A DNA stretch of 64,000 bases from Alphaproteobacteria bacterium (GTDB taxonomy: Bacteria; Pseudomonadota; Alphaproteobacteria; Rs-D84). The notes beneath the pieces were generated by a model. That model was given only the letters and a program-made list of their open reading frames with translations. It ran no database searches and was not told the DNA's origin. Of the stretch, positions 25,514 through 34,226 are shown in pieces. The first letter of the stretch is position 1; each line of letters starts with the position of its first letter. The translations under genes were made by a program, and so were the position numbers. Location of the stretch: the NCBI GenBank assembly GCA_017505705.1, contig JAFVOS010000007.1:1-64000 (forward strand), given 5' to 3'.

Positions 25514-27310
25514 TTATCCAACCAGTTTTTTCCACAGACTTTGTTTTTTCTGGGGTTGCTTTTTGCGTTTACGACGTGGTGCATTCATTGTTGTCTTTTT
25601 TGCATCAACGTGGCGTGCATTTTTACGCTGGGCATCAGTCGATGGTGCGTATGCCCCCAGCAAGTCTTCGGTTTTATTTTGTTCTGGCGCAACACGCTGG
25701 ATAGAATATTGATCAATACTCATCAGGCTGTCGTCACCAATGATAACAATTTCTGTTTCGAATTTTGATTCCATTTCTGCCAGTTCTGCACGTTTGTGGT
25801 TAAGCAAATATACAGCCACATCCGTTGGAACAGTCATTATTATTTTCTGGGCAGATTTTGCCAATAATTTTTCCTGCAGATGACGGAATAAAATAATTGC
25901 CGCTGTCTGGATAGATGGCACAACACCAGAACCCATACAGTGTGGACACTGAACATAAGAAGATTCCATAAAACTGCTGCGCAGGCGTTGACGTGATAAC
26001 ATCAATACACCAAAATTATTGATTTTTGCAACCTGGGTACGGGCACGATCACGTTTCATAACTTCGCGCATTTTTAGTTCCAGTTTGCGATTGTTGCGTT
26101 CTTCTTCCATGTCGATAAAATCGATGGCAACAATCCCGGCCAAATCACGCAGACGTAATTGCAGTGCAATCTCTTCGGCGGCTTCCAGGTTTGTATTCAG
26201 GGCCGTTTGTTCGATGTCTTTTTCTTTGATTGCACGTGATGAATTAACGTCGATTGTCACCATGGCTTCGGTCTGGTTGATTACCAATGAACCGCCAGAT
26301 GGCAATGTGACGTATGGGCCATGCAGACCTTCTAGTTGTTTTTCAACCCCGGCCTTAACCATTAATGGAACGGCGATGTCTTTATAGTGAACCAATTGTT
26401 TGCGTGGTGCACGACCATACATTTGCTGAAAATATGTTTTGGCGGCGTCATATGCTTCTTCGCCCTGGATGACCAGTGTGTCTTCTTTGTCGCTAACAAA
26501 ATCACGAACAACACGACGCAGTAACGAATCTTCTGTGTGAATCGTGACAGGGGCCACAGATTCCAGTGTGGTTTTGCGAATTTCATTCCACAGGTTGACC
26601 AGATAATCATAGTCTGCTGCAATGTCAGATGGGGCTGCGCCAAATGCCGCAGTTCTTAACACAACAGTCATACCTTTTGGAATTTTTAAGCCATGTAAAA
26701 TTTCACGCAGGCGTGCACGTTCGGCTTTGTCAGAAATTTTCTTGGAAATACCATAACTGTTGCGTTTGCGTGAATTTGGCATCAAGACAGCAAAACGACC
26801 AGCCAATGACAAGTATGTTGTCATTGATGCGCCTTTTTGACCACGTTCTTCTTTGACACCTTGGATTAACAGGATTTGTTTTGGTTTTATAACATCCTGA
26901 ATTTTAAATTCGTGTGTGCGCTTAATAAATTCTTTGTTATCTTCGCCAGCGCTGTGATCGTCGTATTCGGCGATTTCATCTTCTTCGTCGTTTGGATCGT
27001 CGTCATCATCGACAATGTTGGCGTGCGCCAGTTCTAATAACTTCTTTTTTTGTTCGGGGGTTACCTGGTAATAATCTGGATGAATTTCAGAAAATGGTAA
27101 AAATCCATTCTTGCCCGTTCCATAGTCGACAAATGCCGCCTGAAGCGATGGTTCAACACGTATAACCTTGGCCAGGTAAATATTTCCCTTAATCTGGGGT
27201 TTTGTCGTTGTTTCAACGTCAAAATCAGATACACGATTGGTTGTTGTATCGACAACTACTACACGTGTTTCTTCCGGGTGGACTGCATCCACATAAATTT
27301 TCTTTGACAT
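25514..27310 (-). CDS. rne: Ribonuclease E/G
   Basis: This is the main endoribonuclease for mRNA decay and rRNA/tRNA processing. The N-terminal S1 domain (about residues 35-160) is interrupted by a very acidic insert (DDDDDPNDEEDE). The 5'-sensor/RNase H region and the catalytic domain follow, with metal-binding VTIDVNSSRA and IVAIDFIDM. The Zn-link is CPHCMGSG. The C-terminus is short and basic (RRKRKKQPQKK) rather than a long degradosome scaffold. AAAGGA precedes the ATG at 27310. The 598-residue length lies between RNase G and full RNase E. Confidence 0.94.
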   Translation of the reverse strand: MSKKIYVDAVHPEETRVVVVDTTTNRVSDFDVETTTKPQIKGNIYLAKVIRVEPSLQAAFVDYGTGKNGFLPFSEIHPDYYQVTPEQKKKLLELAHANIVDDDDDPNDEEDEIAEYDDHSAGEDNKEFIKRTHEFKIQDVIKPKQILLIQGVKEERGQKGASMTTYLSLAGRFAVLMPNSRKRNSYGISKKISDKAERARLREILHGLKIPKGMTVVLRTAAFGAAPSDIAADYDYLVNLWNEIRKTTLESVAPVTIHTEDSLLRRVVRDFVSDKEDTLVIQGEEAYDAAKTYFQQMYGRAPRKQLVHYKDIAVPLMVKAGVEKQLEGLHGPYVTLPSGGSLVINQTEAMVTIDVNSSRAIKEKDIEQTALNTNLEAAEEIALQLRLRDLAGIVAIDFIDMEEERNNRKLELKMREVMKRDRARTQVAKINNFGVLMLSRQRLRSSFMESSYVQCPHCMGSGVVPSIQTAAIILFRHLQEKLLAKSAQKIIMTVPTDVAVYLLNHKRAELAEMESKFETEIVIIGDDSLMSIDQYSIQRVAPEQNKTEDLLGAYAPSTDAQRKNARHVDAKKTTMNAPRRKRKKQPQKKQSLWKKLVG

Positions 27311-27452
27311 TTAATAATCCTTTTATTTTTGGGGCGTATGAAATATTGTGCGTAATTTGTCCCCATGGGGCGTCCATGCCCATGCCAAGGGAAAGTGCCA
27401 CGATAATCATCAGCACCATGCAAATTACAAAAAGCAACGATAAGATAAACAC
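27225..27452 (-). CDS. Possible small membrane protein, 75 aa, overlapping the rne start
   Basis: A GTG at 27452, with AAGGG upstream, begins a frame whose first 25 residues are strongly hydrophobic (MFILSLLFVICMVLMIIVAL). The C-terminal third overlaps the start of rne in another frame and looks like shadow sequence. It may be a leader peptide or chance. The 27311-27522 gap has nothing else. Confidence 0.25.
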   Translation of the reverse strand: MFILSLLFVICMVLMIIVALSLGMGMDAPWGQITHNISYAPKIKGLLNVKENLCGCSPPGRNTCSSCRYNNQSCI

Positions 27453-27522
27453 TTATATCAGCCCTTAATGTTTTCATACACAGGGTCGATTTTAACATGC
27501 TATATTATAGTTCGCAAGGTAT

Positions 27523-28560
27523 TTATTTTTTATTTGTTGGGCGAACTTTTTTTGCAGTATTTTTAAGGCGTTCTTGAATTTGAGGAATTTTTTCTTTGGC
27601 CTGTCGTGCCCAGGCTTTCATTTTAGATCGCAGATAGCGTTCATAGATGAAAAATAATCCCCCAACACCAATCAGTGGCAGTACATAATATATGATTCTG
27701 TATGCCAGCAGGGCACCAAACACGTCGGCTTTATCAATTGTGTCCGGCAGGGCAGTTAAAAATATCGTTTCAAATACACCGATGCCACCGGGAACCTGGC
27801 TGAAAATACCAGTGGCCTGGGCAATAACAAACAGGCCGATAAATGTACCAAATGGTATTTGAATAAATGGTGTCAGGCAGAAATACAGTACTAAACCAGC
27901 CAGAACACTGTCTGTAATTCCCAGTATTATTTGAATTGTCGCAATGCGTGGTGTTGGAACATGAAATTTAATTTGGCCAATACGGATGCTTTTTTTCTGA
28001 AATGCAAGTGTGGATGCAAAGTATGCAAGTATCAGTGCTAAACAAATACCAAATAACCATCCCAGACCCATTGACAATCCAGCGGATTGTGAAACCTGAT
28101 CGTGCGGAATCAGAAAATATCCAATTACGACAATTGCTGCCACCCCCAGAAAGTATGTCACCCCAGATAGTGTTAACATTTTAAATATGTCAGATGCCTG
28201 GATGCGCCAGCGTGTATATAAACGGTACCGAATCGCACCGCCACTGATGGCGGCATTACCGGCGTTGTTGCTGATTGCAAATCCCAACATGCCAGCCAGC
28301 ATCCATTTCCACCACGTGACACGACCACCAACATAATTTAATGCCAGGTAATCATATAATGATAGTACAAAGTATCCAGCCAGACATGCCAAACATGCCG
28401 CACATAAATTAGTCAGTGGTATATTTGCAATTGCATGAAATATGTCAGATAAACTGTAATTACGCAACTGCCACCACAGCATTACTGCGGCCAGGGCAAA
28501 AAAGAAAATTCCTGAATAACTAATTATTTTTTTTATCAGGCGTTTTGTCTGTGCTGACAT
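27523..28560 (-). CDS. LPG synthase-like / YbhN family membrane protein
   Basis: This is a polytopic inner-membrane protein of 345 residues with about eight hydrophobic helices, of the UPF0104/LPG_synthase_TM type, which resembles the flippase half of MprF. Typical stretches are NNAGNAAISGGAIRYRLY and the conserved SQVPGGIGVFE. The soluble aminoacyl transferase half of MprF is absent, so lipid transport rather than lysyl transfer is likely. I use the ATG at 28560 (AAAGGA seven bases upstream), not the longer frame from 28722, which overlaps the rph promoter region. It is divergent from rph. Confidence 0.85.
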   Translation of the reverse strand: MSAQTKRLIKKIISYSGIFFFALAAVMLWWQLRNYSLSDIFHAIANIPLTNLCAACLACLAGYFVLSLYDYLALNYVGGRVTWWKWMLAGMLGFAISNNAGNAAISGGAIRYRLYTRWRIQASDIFKMLTLSGVTYFLGVAAIVVIGYFLIPHDQVSQSAGLSMGLGWLFGICLALILAYFASTLAFQKKSIRIGQIKFHVPTPRIATIQIILGITDSVLAGLVLYFCLTPFIQIPFGTFIGLFVIAQATGIFSQVPGGIGVFETIFLTALPDTIDKADVFGALLAYRIIYYVLPLIGVGGLFFIYERYLRSKMKAWARQAKEKIPQIQERLKNTAKKVRPTNKK

Positions 28561-28689
28561 AAATATCCTTTTCAAGTGTGCTAGGATACCAATCATTGTA
28601 CTAAAAAGCAAACTTAAAAAATTGATTTTGGTTTGGTACTGTATAATAATGATTAATGTTATGTGATTAGATATAAAAGGATATAAGAT

Positions 28690-29406
28690 ATGATGCGTCC
28701 ATCGTTGCGAAAATTTGATCAAATGCGTCCTGTGTCTTTGGAAACAGGTATTAATAAGTGGGCAGAAGGATCGTGTTTAATAAAAATGGGTGGAACCCAG
28801 GTGTTGTGTACGGCGTCGGTTGATTTTAATCAACCAACATGGAAACGGTTGCAAAATAAAACCGGTGGCTGGGTGACAGCTGAATATTCAATGTTGCCAC
28901 GTGCAGTTGGTGTACGCAAAGGGCGTGAAGCCATAAGCAAGGATAATCGAAGCGCAGAAATATCCAGATTGATTGGACGGGCATTGCGTAGCGTGGTCGA
29001 TATGGAACGTTTGGGGCGACATACAATTACAATTGATTGTGATGTTATTCAGGCTGACGGTGGTACAAGGTGTGCCGCAATAACAGGTGGGTTTGTCGCA
29101 ATGTCTTTGGCGATAAGGTGGCTGATTGCCCAGGGCAGAATTAACGAGAATCCAATTATGGATGATGTTGCAGCTGTCAGCGTTGGTGTGCGTGATGGTG
29201 AACTGATTTTAGATTTGGATTTTGAAGAAGACTGTGGTGCAGAAATGGATGCGAACTTTGTTGTGTCTGGCAGTGGCAAGTTTGTAGAAATTCAGGCAAC
29301 AGGTGAACAACACCCATTTACATCAGAACAAATAATAAAAATGATGGATTTGGCTGTTGCTGGTTGTAAAAAGCTGATAGGGTTGCAAAAACAGGTTTTG
29401 GAATAA
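28690..29406 (+). CDS. rph: Ribonuclease PH
   Basis: This phosphorolytic 3' exoribonuclease trims tRNA precursors. The 238 residues contain the family stretches GTQVLCTASVD, GWVTAEYSMLPRA, the Arg-rich RLIGRALRSVVD, the signature DCDVIQADGGTRCAAITG and the phosphate/metal-site LDLDFEEDCGAEMDANFV. AAAGGA precedes the ATG, and an in-frame second ATG follows one codon later. recO begins five bases after its stop, so they are an operon. Confidence 0.97.
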   Translation: MMRPSLRKFDQMRPVSLETGINKWAEGSCLIKMGGTQVLCTASVDFNQPTWKRLQNKTGGWVTAEYSMLPRAVGVRKGREAISKDNRSAEISRLIGRALRSVVDMERLGRHTITIDCDVIQADGGTRCAAITGGFVAMSLAIRWLIAQGRINENPIMDDVAAVSVGVRDGELILDLDFEEDCGAEMDANFVVSGSGKFVEIQATGEQHPFTSEQIIKMMDLAVAGCKKLIGLQKQVLE

Positions 29407-29411
29407 TAACA

Positions 29412-30065
29412 GTGAAGCTGGAATCAAAAGGTGTTTTAATTGGATTGCGTCCTTTGAACGAACGTGATGCATTGGGGCGTGTGTTTTCGCACGATTATGG
29501 AATTATTGCGGGTGTGATGCGTGGCGCAGTTGTAGCCAAGAAAAATAAACCGTTGGTTGGTCAGTTTGGAAATTTAACGTGGAATGCACGTTTAGATTCA
29601 CAGCTGGGCACATTTCATTGGGAAGCAGAAAAAAATCTGGCGGCAGGTTTAATGCTGAATTCTGGGGCGTGTATGGCAATGAACGCTGCATTTGGGCTGC
29701 TGGATGTGCTGCTGCCAGAACGGGAAGAGTATCCAATCCTGTATGATAATACAATGGAATTGCTGGAAAAATTACAGGTCGATGATATTTATGACGTGTA
29801 TTTAAACTGGGAAATTAATTTATTACAGGAATTGGGGTATGCGCTGGATTTGTCACGTTGTTCTGGGTGTGGTAAATGTGAAAACTTATCTTATTTGTCG
29901 CCACGAACAGGTCGGGCGGTATGTGCAGACTGTGCATCACCATATATAAATAGATTATATAAATTGCCTATAAATTTAGGTATAACATTACGTTTTTTGG
30001 ACAGTGTGTGCATGCAACAGGGGGTACAGTTGCCAATAATGCGGAAAATGTTAAAATTAAATTAA
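29412..30065 (+). CDS. recO: DNA repair protein RecO
   Basis: RecO loads RecA with RecR during gap repair. The GTG start directly follows rph. The N-terminal OB fold (ESKGVLIGLRPLNERDALGRVFS) leads into a helical part and a zinc finger CSGCGKC...CADC (about residues 154-176). At 217 residues it is normal to slightly short. Pairing with rph is not the commonest order but is plausible for a reduced genome. Confidence 0.9.
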   Translation: MKLESKGVLIGLRPLNERDALGRVFSHDYGIIAGVMRGAVVAKKNKPLVGQFGNLTWNARLDSQLGTFHWEAEKNLAAGLMLNSGACMAMNAAFGLLDVLLPEREEYPILYDNTMELLEKLQVDDIYDVYLNWEINLLQELGYALDLSRCSGCGKCENLSYLSPRTGRAVCADCASPYINRLYKLPINLGITLRFLDSVCMQQGVQLPIMRKMLKLN

Positions 30066-30141
30066 AAAATTTATATTTATTCCTTGCGCTTTTATTAAAA
30101 TTTGCTATTGTTTGCATGTTCAACAGAAGAAGGAGAAAATC

Positions 30142-30963
30142 ATGATTTGGACAATCTTGGTGCTGGTTTTGGCAATTGCGTTGTTCTTGTTCGGCGGGAA
30201 GCTGGTTAAGATTGATGCAAAAAAACCAACAACTGGTTCTGTATTAGTTAAAAAAACAGTAAAACTGGTATCTGTTTTGTTAATCGCAGGCTGTGTATGC
30301 CGTTTGTACACACCATATTACCTGACAAGCGTTAATCCAGTAATCTTGCAGGAAATGGTTGAAGCAATGCAGGCACAACAGAACGAAATGAAGAACAAAG
30401 CAGTTCGTGAATATGTTCGCAAAAATGGCGACACAATGGCAATTGATGCGCCAGTATTGGGTAACGTAGATGCAGAAAACACAATTTATGTATGGACAGC
30501 TGCATCATGTGGATACTGCCGTCGTGTACATGGTGAACTGGATCGTGTTCTGAAAGAACGTGATGATGTTCGTGTTGTTATCAAAAACTTTTCTATCCAT
30601 GGCGTAATGTCTGATGGTCCAGCACGTGCAATGATTGCTGCAAAAATGCAGGACAATGCAAAAGCTGCAAAATTCGTAGACATGGTTATGACACGTGAAT
30701 ATCGTCCAGCTGGTGAAGTAAAAGATCAAGATAAATTGGCAGCACAAATCGAAAAGAAGTTGATGGAATTTGCCAAAGAAGCAGGTCTGGATACAGCAAA
30801 ATTGGCTGAAGACATGAACAGTGATGTTGTTGCACGTGAATTGACAAACGTTCGTGATTTGGCAGAACGTTTCGAAATCACAGGTACACCGTTCTTGATT
30901 ATCAATGAACAGGCGTTCCCAGGTGCAATCCCAGCATCTCAGATCTTGGAAGCTTTGAAATAA
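30142..30963 (+). CDS. DsbA-like thiol-disulfide oxidoreductase
   Basis: This is a periplasmic, membrane-anchored thioredoxin-fold protein of 273 residues. Two hydrophobic N-terminal segments are present (about residues 1-18 and 36-55), then the active site AASCGYCRR and the cis-Pro loop TGTPFLIINEQAFPG. It probably forms or isomerises disulfides in exported proteins. The several cysteine-rich secreted proteins in this window are obvious candidate substrates (inference). AAGGAG precedes the ATG at 30142. It has its own terminator. Confidence 0.9.
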   Translation: MIWTILVLVLAIALFLFGGKLVKIDAKKPTTGSVLVKKTVKLVSVLLIAGCVCRLYTPYYLTSVNPVILQEMVEAMQAQQNEMKNKAVREYVRKNGDTMAIDAPVLGNVDAENTIYVWTAASCGYCRRVHGELDRVLKERDDVRVVIKNFSIHGVMSDGPARAMIAAKMQDNAKAAKFVDMVMTREYRPAGEVKDQDKLAAQIEKKLMEFAKEAGLDTAKLAEDMNSDVVARELTNVRDLAERFEITGTPFLIINEQAFPGAIPASQILEALK

Positions 30964-30980
30964 TACCAGTTTAAAAAACA

Positions 30981-31005
30981 AATCCCCCGATTGGGGGATT
31001 TTTTT
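30981..31005 (+). terminator. Terminator after the DsbA-like gene
   Basis: AATCCCCC-GATT-GGGGGATT is followed by TTTTT. Confidence 0.85.
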
Positions 31006-31065
31006 GTTGGGAAAATATGTCTGATTTGTGTATAATTAATTTATGTTGAGACAAAAGGATTTGTA

Positions 31066-31377
31066 ATGGCTATGATTTATTGTCGTGAATGTGGGGCCAA
31101 GCATTCGGATCGGGCAAAGGCCTGTCCAAAATGTGGATACCAGGCGAACAATACAGATAAATCAATGGTGGTTTATGTGTTGTTGGCGTTCTTGCTGGGT
31201 ACGTGGGGTGTGCATAAATTCTATGCGGGGCGTTCCGGTGAAGGAATTGCAATGTTGTTGATGGGAACAATTGGATGGCTGTTGATAATTCCGGGGATAG
31301 CCGTTTGTATATGGGCATTGGTTGATTTGATTGTTGGTATTGTTAATATCAATGATCCTAAAAAGATTTTTAAATAA
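31066..31377 (+). CDS. Zinc-ribbon TM2 domain protein, 103 aa
   Basis: This is a small membrane protein. An N-terminal zinc ribbon (CRECG...CPKCG, residues 6-24) is followed by a TM2 domain: two helices joined by the conserved loop GVHKFYAGRSGEGIAMLL, ending DLIVGI. The function of bacterial TM2 proteins is unclear. AAAAGGA precedes the ATG. Terminators lie on both sides, so it is a single gene. Confidence 0.88.
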   Translation: MAMIYCRECGAKHSDRAKACPKCGYQANNTDKSMVVYVLLAFLLGTWGVHKFYAGRSGEGIAMLLMGTIGWLLIIPGIAVCIWALVDLIVGIVNINDPKKIFK

Positions 31378-31380
31378 AAA

Positions 31381-31406
31381 CAAATCCCGCCAATCGGCGG
31401 GATTTG
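31381..31406 (+). terminator. Terminator after the TM2 gene
   Basis: CAAATCCCGCC-AATC-GGCGGGATTTG. The same hairpin sequence recurs after the second Cys-rich gene at 33732. Confidence 0.8.
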
Positions 31407-31536
31407 CTTTGTTAGAAATTATTATTTGGTATTTGTCGTGGTGTTGAGAAATCATGTAATGAACAGTTAAGTAAAATTTATGGTCTTTGTTTTGTGTCAC
31501 AAGCTTTTTTTTGTATGTTTGGGGTTGATTTTTATA

Positions 31537-31565
31537 TTGCTAAAATCATCGCAATGCATTAGAAT
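31537..31565 (+). promoter_or_regulatory. Promoter upstream of inverton B
   Basis: TTGCTA (31537) - 17 bases - TAGAAT (31560). It lies outside the invertible element and points at it. As sequenced, its transcript would meet the hairpin at 31601 almost at once. Confidence 0.5.
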
Positions 31566-31589
31566 ACATGGCATAGACAGGAAAAACAC

Positions 31590-31698
31590 CTGCCTAAAAT
31601 AAAGGGACGTTTGGATTCGTCCTTTTTATTTTTATAAATTTCCCAGAATTCTGCATATTTTTCTCCCTTGATTACTGCCTAAAATAAACGTCCCATTG
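31590..31698. repeat. Inverton B: 99-bp element at the start of a Cys-rich gene
   Basis: CTGCCTAA (31590-31597), two bases, arm 31600-31618, 61 bp, inverted arm 31680-31698, two bases, then TTCGGCGG (6 of 8 bases like the outer box). The arms share a perfect 9-bp core, GGGACGTTT/AAACGTCCC, and match at 13 of 19. The core differs from that of inverton C, yet both arms carry the same changes. CTGCCTAAAATAAA is also directly repeated (31590 and 31675). On paper, inversion gives the downstream gene an AGGGAG site, an ATG and 18 in-frame codons. Confidence 0.6.
31601..31633 (+). terminator. Orientation-dependent terminator inside inverton B
   Basis: AAAGGGACG (31601-31609) and CGTCCTTT (31618-31625) pair over an 8-base loop and are followed by a T-rich run (TTTTTATTTTT in part). 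Flipping the element separates the stem from the T run, so termination would occur only in the present orientation. Confidence 0.6.
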
Positions 31699-32667
31699 TT
31701 TTCGGCGGTGATTGGGGTGCTGATGTTGTTTTCGACGGTTTCAGATGGGGTGGCGACAACAGACGCATTGTGTGGAAAAACGTGTGGCACAAATTCTTCA
31801 ACACAAAATTTTTGTAATGACCCCAGTTTGTGGTGTGGATCTTCTTATGTAAATGTAGGTGGCAACGATACTTATTTAAATTGCATGCCGTTGCAGGGAG
31901 ATTGCCGAACCATAACAACATCAACATATATTGTGTGCTTTCAGAATGAATCTGATTGTCAAAATCGTAACTGGACGGTTAGCAGTTCTGGCAGAGAATT
32001 TTCAGCAGGTATGAAATGCAGTGCGGTTGGCGCAAAAACAACAGTTTATGGTGGGTACAACATGTGGCGTTGTGGGCCGGGATATTATAATACCAAAGGT
32101 ACAGAGTTTACAGCAGGTTCATCTTCTTCATCAATAACGTGTAATTTATGCCCGGCGGGAACATTTGGCGCAACATCTGGATTAAGTACCAGCACATGTT
32201 CGGGAAAATGTGCCAAGGGTTCATACACCAGCACCGCTGGTCAAACCGCTTGTACTGCATGCCAAAATGGCACAACAACATCTGCCGCTGGTCAAACCAG
32301 CTGTGACGCAACATGTGCCAATTATGGATACGTTAATGCATGGAATACCGCCACATGGAATTCTGGTAACACGATGACTAATTTATGTTCTGCAAAAAAC
32401 TGCAAAGCAGGAATGCGAAAGTCTTCCACAACCTGTGCCCCATGTGCAGCCGGCACATACATGGCCAGCAGCGCCCACACAAATACAGCATGCACCACAT
32501 GCCCCAAACATACATCCAACAGCGGTACCACCGTCAGTGGCACAACATTGTACGCAGGTTCTACATCCGTTACCGAATGTTATCTAACGGCAAACAGTGG
32601 TGCCACATGGTCAGACACAACCGGGGAATACGATTGTCCAACGGAAAATGCATCATACACAAACTAA
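31696..32667 (+). CDS. Cysteine-rich secreted protein with an incomplete start, 323+ aa
   Basis: As sequenced the frame begins at a TTG with no ribosome-binding site, inside a signal-peptide hydrophobic core (FSAVIGVLMLFSTVSDGVA). A CTG at 31675 is the only other choice. With inverton B flipped, the frame would begin ATG and read MQNSGKFIKIKRTNPN then VPLFSAV, a normal signal peptide. The mature part has repeated CPAGT-like units (CNLCPAGTFGATSGLSTSTC, CAKGSYTSTAGQTAC), as in GCC2/GCC3 or ephrin-receptor-like modules. It is probably a surface protein. An operon partner follows 24 bases later. Confidence 0.75.
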   Translation: MFSAVIGVLMLFSTVSDGVATTDALCGKTCGTNSSTQNFCNDPSLWCGSSYVNVGGNDTYLNCMPLQGDCRTITTSTYIVCFQNESDCQNRNWTVSSSGREFSAGMKCSAVGAKTTVYGGYNMWRCGPGYYNTKGTEFTAGSSSSSITCNLCPAGTFGATSGLSTSTCSGKCAKGSYTSTAGQTACTACQNGTTTSAAGQTSCDATCANYGYVNAWNTATWNSGNTMTNLCSAKNCKAGMRKSSTTCAPCAAGTYMASSAHTNTACTTCPKHTSNSGTTVSGTTLYAGSTSVTECYLTANSGATWSDTTGEYDCPTENASYTN

Positions 32668-32691
32668 CAGTTCGTTGCAAAGGTGGCTAAA

Positions 32692-33726
32692 ATGAAACGC
32701 TTTTTTTGTGCTTTTATTGGATTTATGTTAATGGGTGGGGTGGTTTGGGCTGCTGTGCCATATTGTACGTCGTTTAAATGCAGTAATGATACATCGTTTT
32801 GTAATACCCCTGGTTTGTGGTGTGCCAATTATGGGGCTAAATTTGGGACGACTTATAATGGGGTGAGGTATCAAAATTGTATGCCAGTAAATGGGCATGT
32901 TGTTACCCCAACCAGTGATACGATGATAGTGTGTTTTCAAGATGGTGAAGGATGCGAAAGTAATTTGTGGGGGGCAACCAATTCTAACAATAATGGTCAA
33001 AGTTCTGCCAAATACGAATGTCCTGGTATGCAAACATTAGCGACACGAACTGCGTATTATTGGCGATGTGGTCCTGGTGCCAGTACTAAGGCAGGATATG
33101 ATTTATACACAGAAACAACTTCGTCAGCGCCGATTGCTTTTGCAGGATGCACAAAATGTCCCGTTGGAACGGCAAATCCAAATCCTGCATCCAAGTCATG
33201 CAGTAAATGTACAGGTTTTTATTACAGTGACGAAGCGGGGTTGACGGCGTGTAAAAAATGTCCAGATGCCCCAAATAATGCAACCGCAATTCCATGGACT
33301 GGAACATCTGGGGCAAGTACAACAATTGATAATTGTAAGTGGGAATGTGATGCCGGGTATTATGGTTCTTCGGACAATGGAAATACATCATGTGCTGATT
33401 GTGGTCAGGGGTATTTTTGTCCTGGTGGAATTGAAAGGGTGGAATGCCCAGCGGGTACAGATGGAAGTGCAATGAATAATGAAACCAGTAACTGTGGTGG
33501 TGGATGCAAAACAAATCCTGGACAATATTCTGCCAAGGGGAGTACATCTGGTTGTAAAGATTGTCCAGCGTCAAATATTTCGGGGTATACGCCCCTGGTT
33601 CTGGGTGGTGCAGGTGCAATTACAGATTGTTATTTGTCGAATACTGGAAGCACCCCTATTTATGATACTGATACCTTTGGAAGGTTTAAGTGTACGTCGG
33701 AAAAGCTTTATTACAGCAATAACTAG
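32692..33726 (+). CDS. Cysteine-rich secreted protein, 344 aa
   Basis: The ATG at 32692 has AAAGGTGG upstream and begins MKRFFCAFIGFMLMGGVVWA, a clear signal peptide. The mature protein has about forty cysteines in CxxC and CPxG contexts (CTKCPVGTANPNPASKSCSKC, DCGQGYFCPGG, VECPAGTDG). Its N-terminal half aligns by eye with the preceding protein (NTPGLWCANYG against NDPSLWCGSSY; NCMPV/NCMPL; VCFQ). The two are tandem paralogues and should share the inverton-controlled transcript. A terminator follows. Confidence 0.82.
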   Translation: MKRFFCAFIGFMLMGGVVWAAVPYCTSFKCSNDTSFCNTPGLWCANYGAKFGTTYNGVRYQNCMPVNGHVVTPTSDTMIVCFQDGEGCESNLWGATNSNNNGQSSAKYECPGMQTLATRTAYYWRCGPGASTKAGYDLYTETTSSAPIAFAGCTKCPVGTANPNPASKSCSKCTGFYYSDEAGLTACKKCPDAPNNATAIPWTGTSGASTTIDNCKWECDAGYYGSSDNGNTSCADCGQGYFCPGGIERVECPAGTDGSAMNNETSNCGGGCKTNPGQYSAKGSTSGCKDCPASNISGYTPLVLGGAGAITDCYLSNTGSTPIYDTDTFGRFKCTSEKLYYSNN

Positions 33727-33731
33727 ATTTT

Positions 33732-33757
33732 AAATCCCGCCAATCGGCGGGATTTTT
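33732..33757 (+). terminator. Terminator after the Cys-rich pair
   Basis: AAATCCCGCC-AATC-GGCGGGATTT is followed by TTT. Confidence 0.85.
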
Positions 33758-33793
33758 TATAAGATGATTTGTTCAGAATGTTTTCTGTGACTC

Positions 33794-33891
33794 CGTCGGA
33801 CTGTAAATTTCCATATTCGCCAAATAAAAATCCCCAAAAGGGGATTTAAATTCTGGTGGCGGCTCGTCGGACTGTAAATCCCCATATTCGC
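33794..33891. repeat. Duplicated 27-bp repeat with tRNA-like flank
   Basis: Two copies of a 27-bp sequence starting CGTCGGACTGTAAAT (33794-33820 and 33865-33891) differ at two bases. The second copy is preceded by TCTGGTGGCGGCT, resembling the antisense of the tRNA-Leu 3' end at 34119 (TCTGGTGGCCCTGGTCGGACT). The rest of 33758-34119 has no gene that I can support. An open frame from 33856 runs through these repeats and the tRNA. Confidence 0.5.
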
Positions 33892-34119
33892 ATTCGCTCT
33901 ATGGGCCCCATTCGCTACGTAAGGTTCAAACTTCGCCAAATGGCTCGTTTTCACCAACTGACGCTCCGAACCGGTCGGCTCCCTCGGCATAAATGCCTGT
34001 GGGGCATTCCTGACAATTCGCCTGTGCTGGCGCTTGGCTCATTTACTCATTGTCTTCGTCCGCCCAGAAATGACAATATAAATAAAAAACATCCCACTGG
34101 GGGATATTTTTTATTTATC

Positions 34120-34204
34120 TGGTGGCCCTGGTCGGACTCGAACCGACACTCATTGCTGAACTTGATTTTGAGTCAAGCGCGTCTACCAATTCCGCCACGG
34201 GGCC
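34120..34204 (-). tRNA. tRNA-Leu(CAA)
   Basis: This is an 85-base class II tRNA with encoded CCA. The anticodon loop CTCAAAA gives CAA, the D arm is GCGGAATTGGTAGACGC and the T loop TTCGAGT. The acceptor GGCCCCG against CAGGGCC has one A-C mismatch at the sixth pair. Confidence 0.95.
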
Positions 34205-34226
34205 GTCACATCAAAAGTTGCAATTA

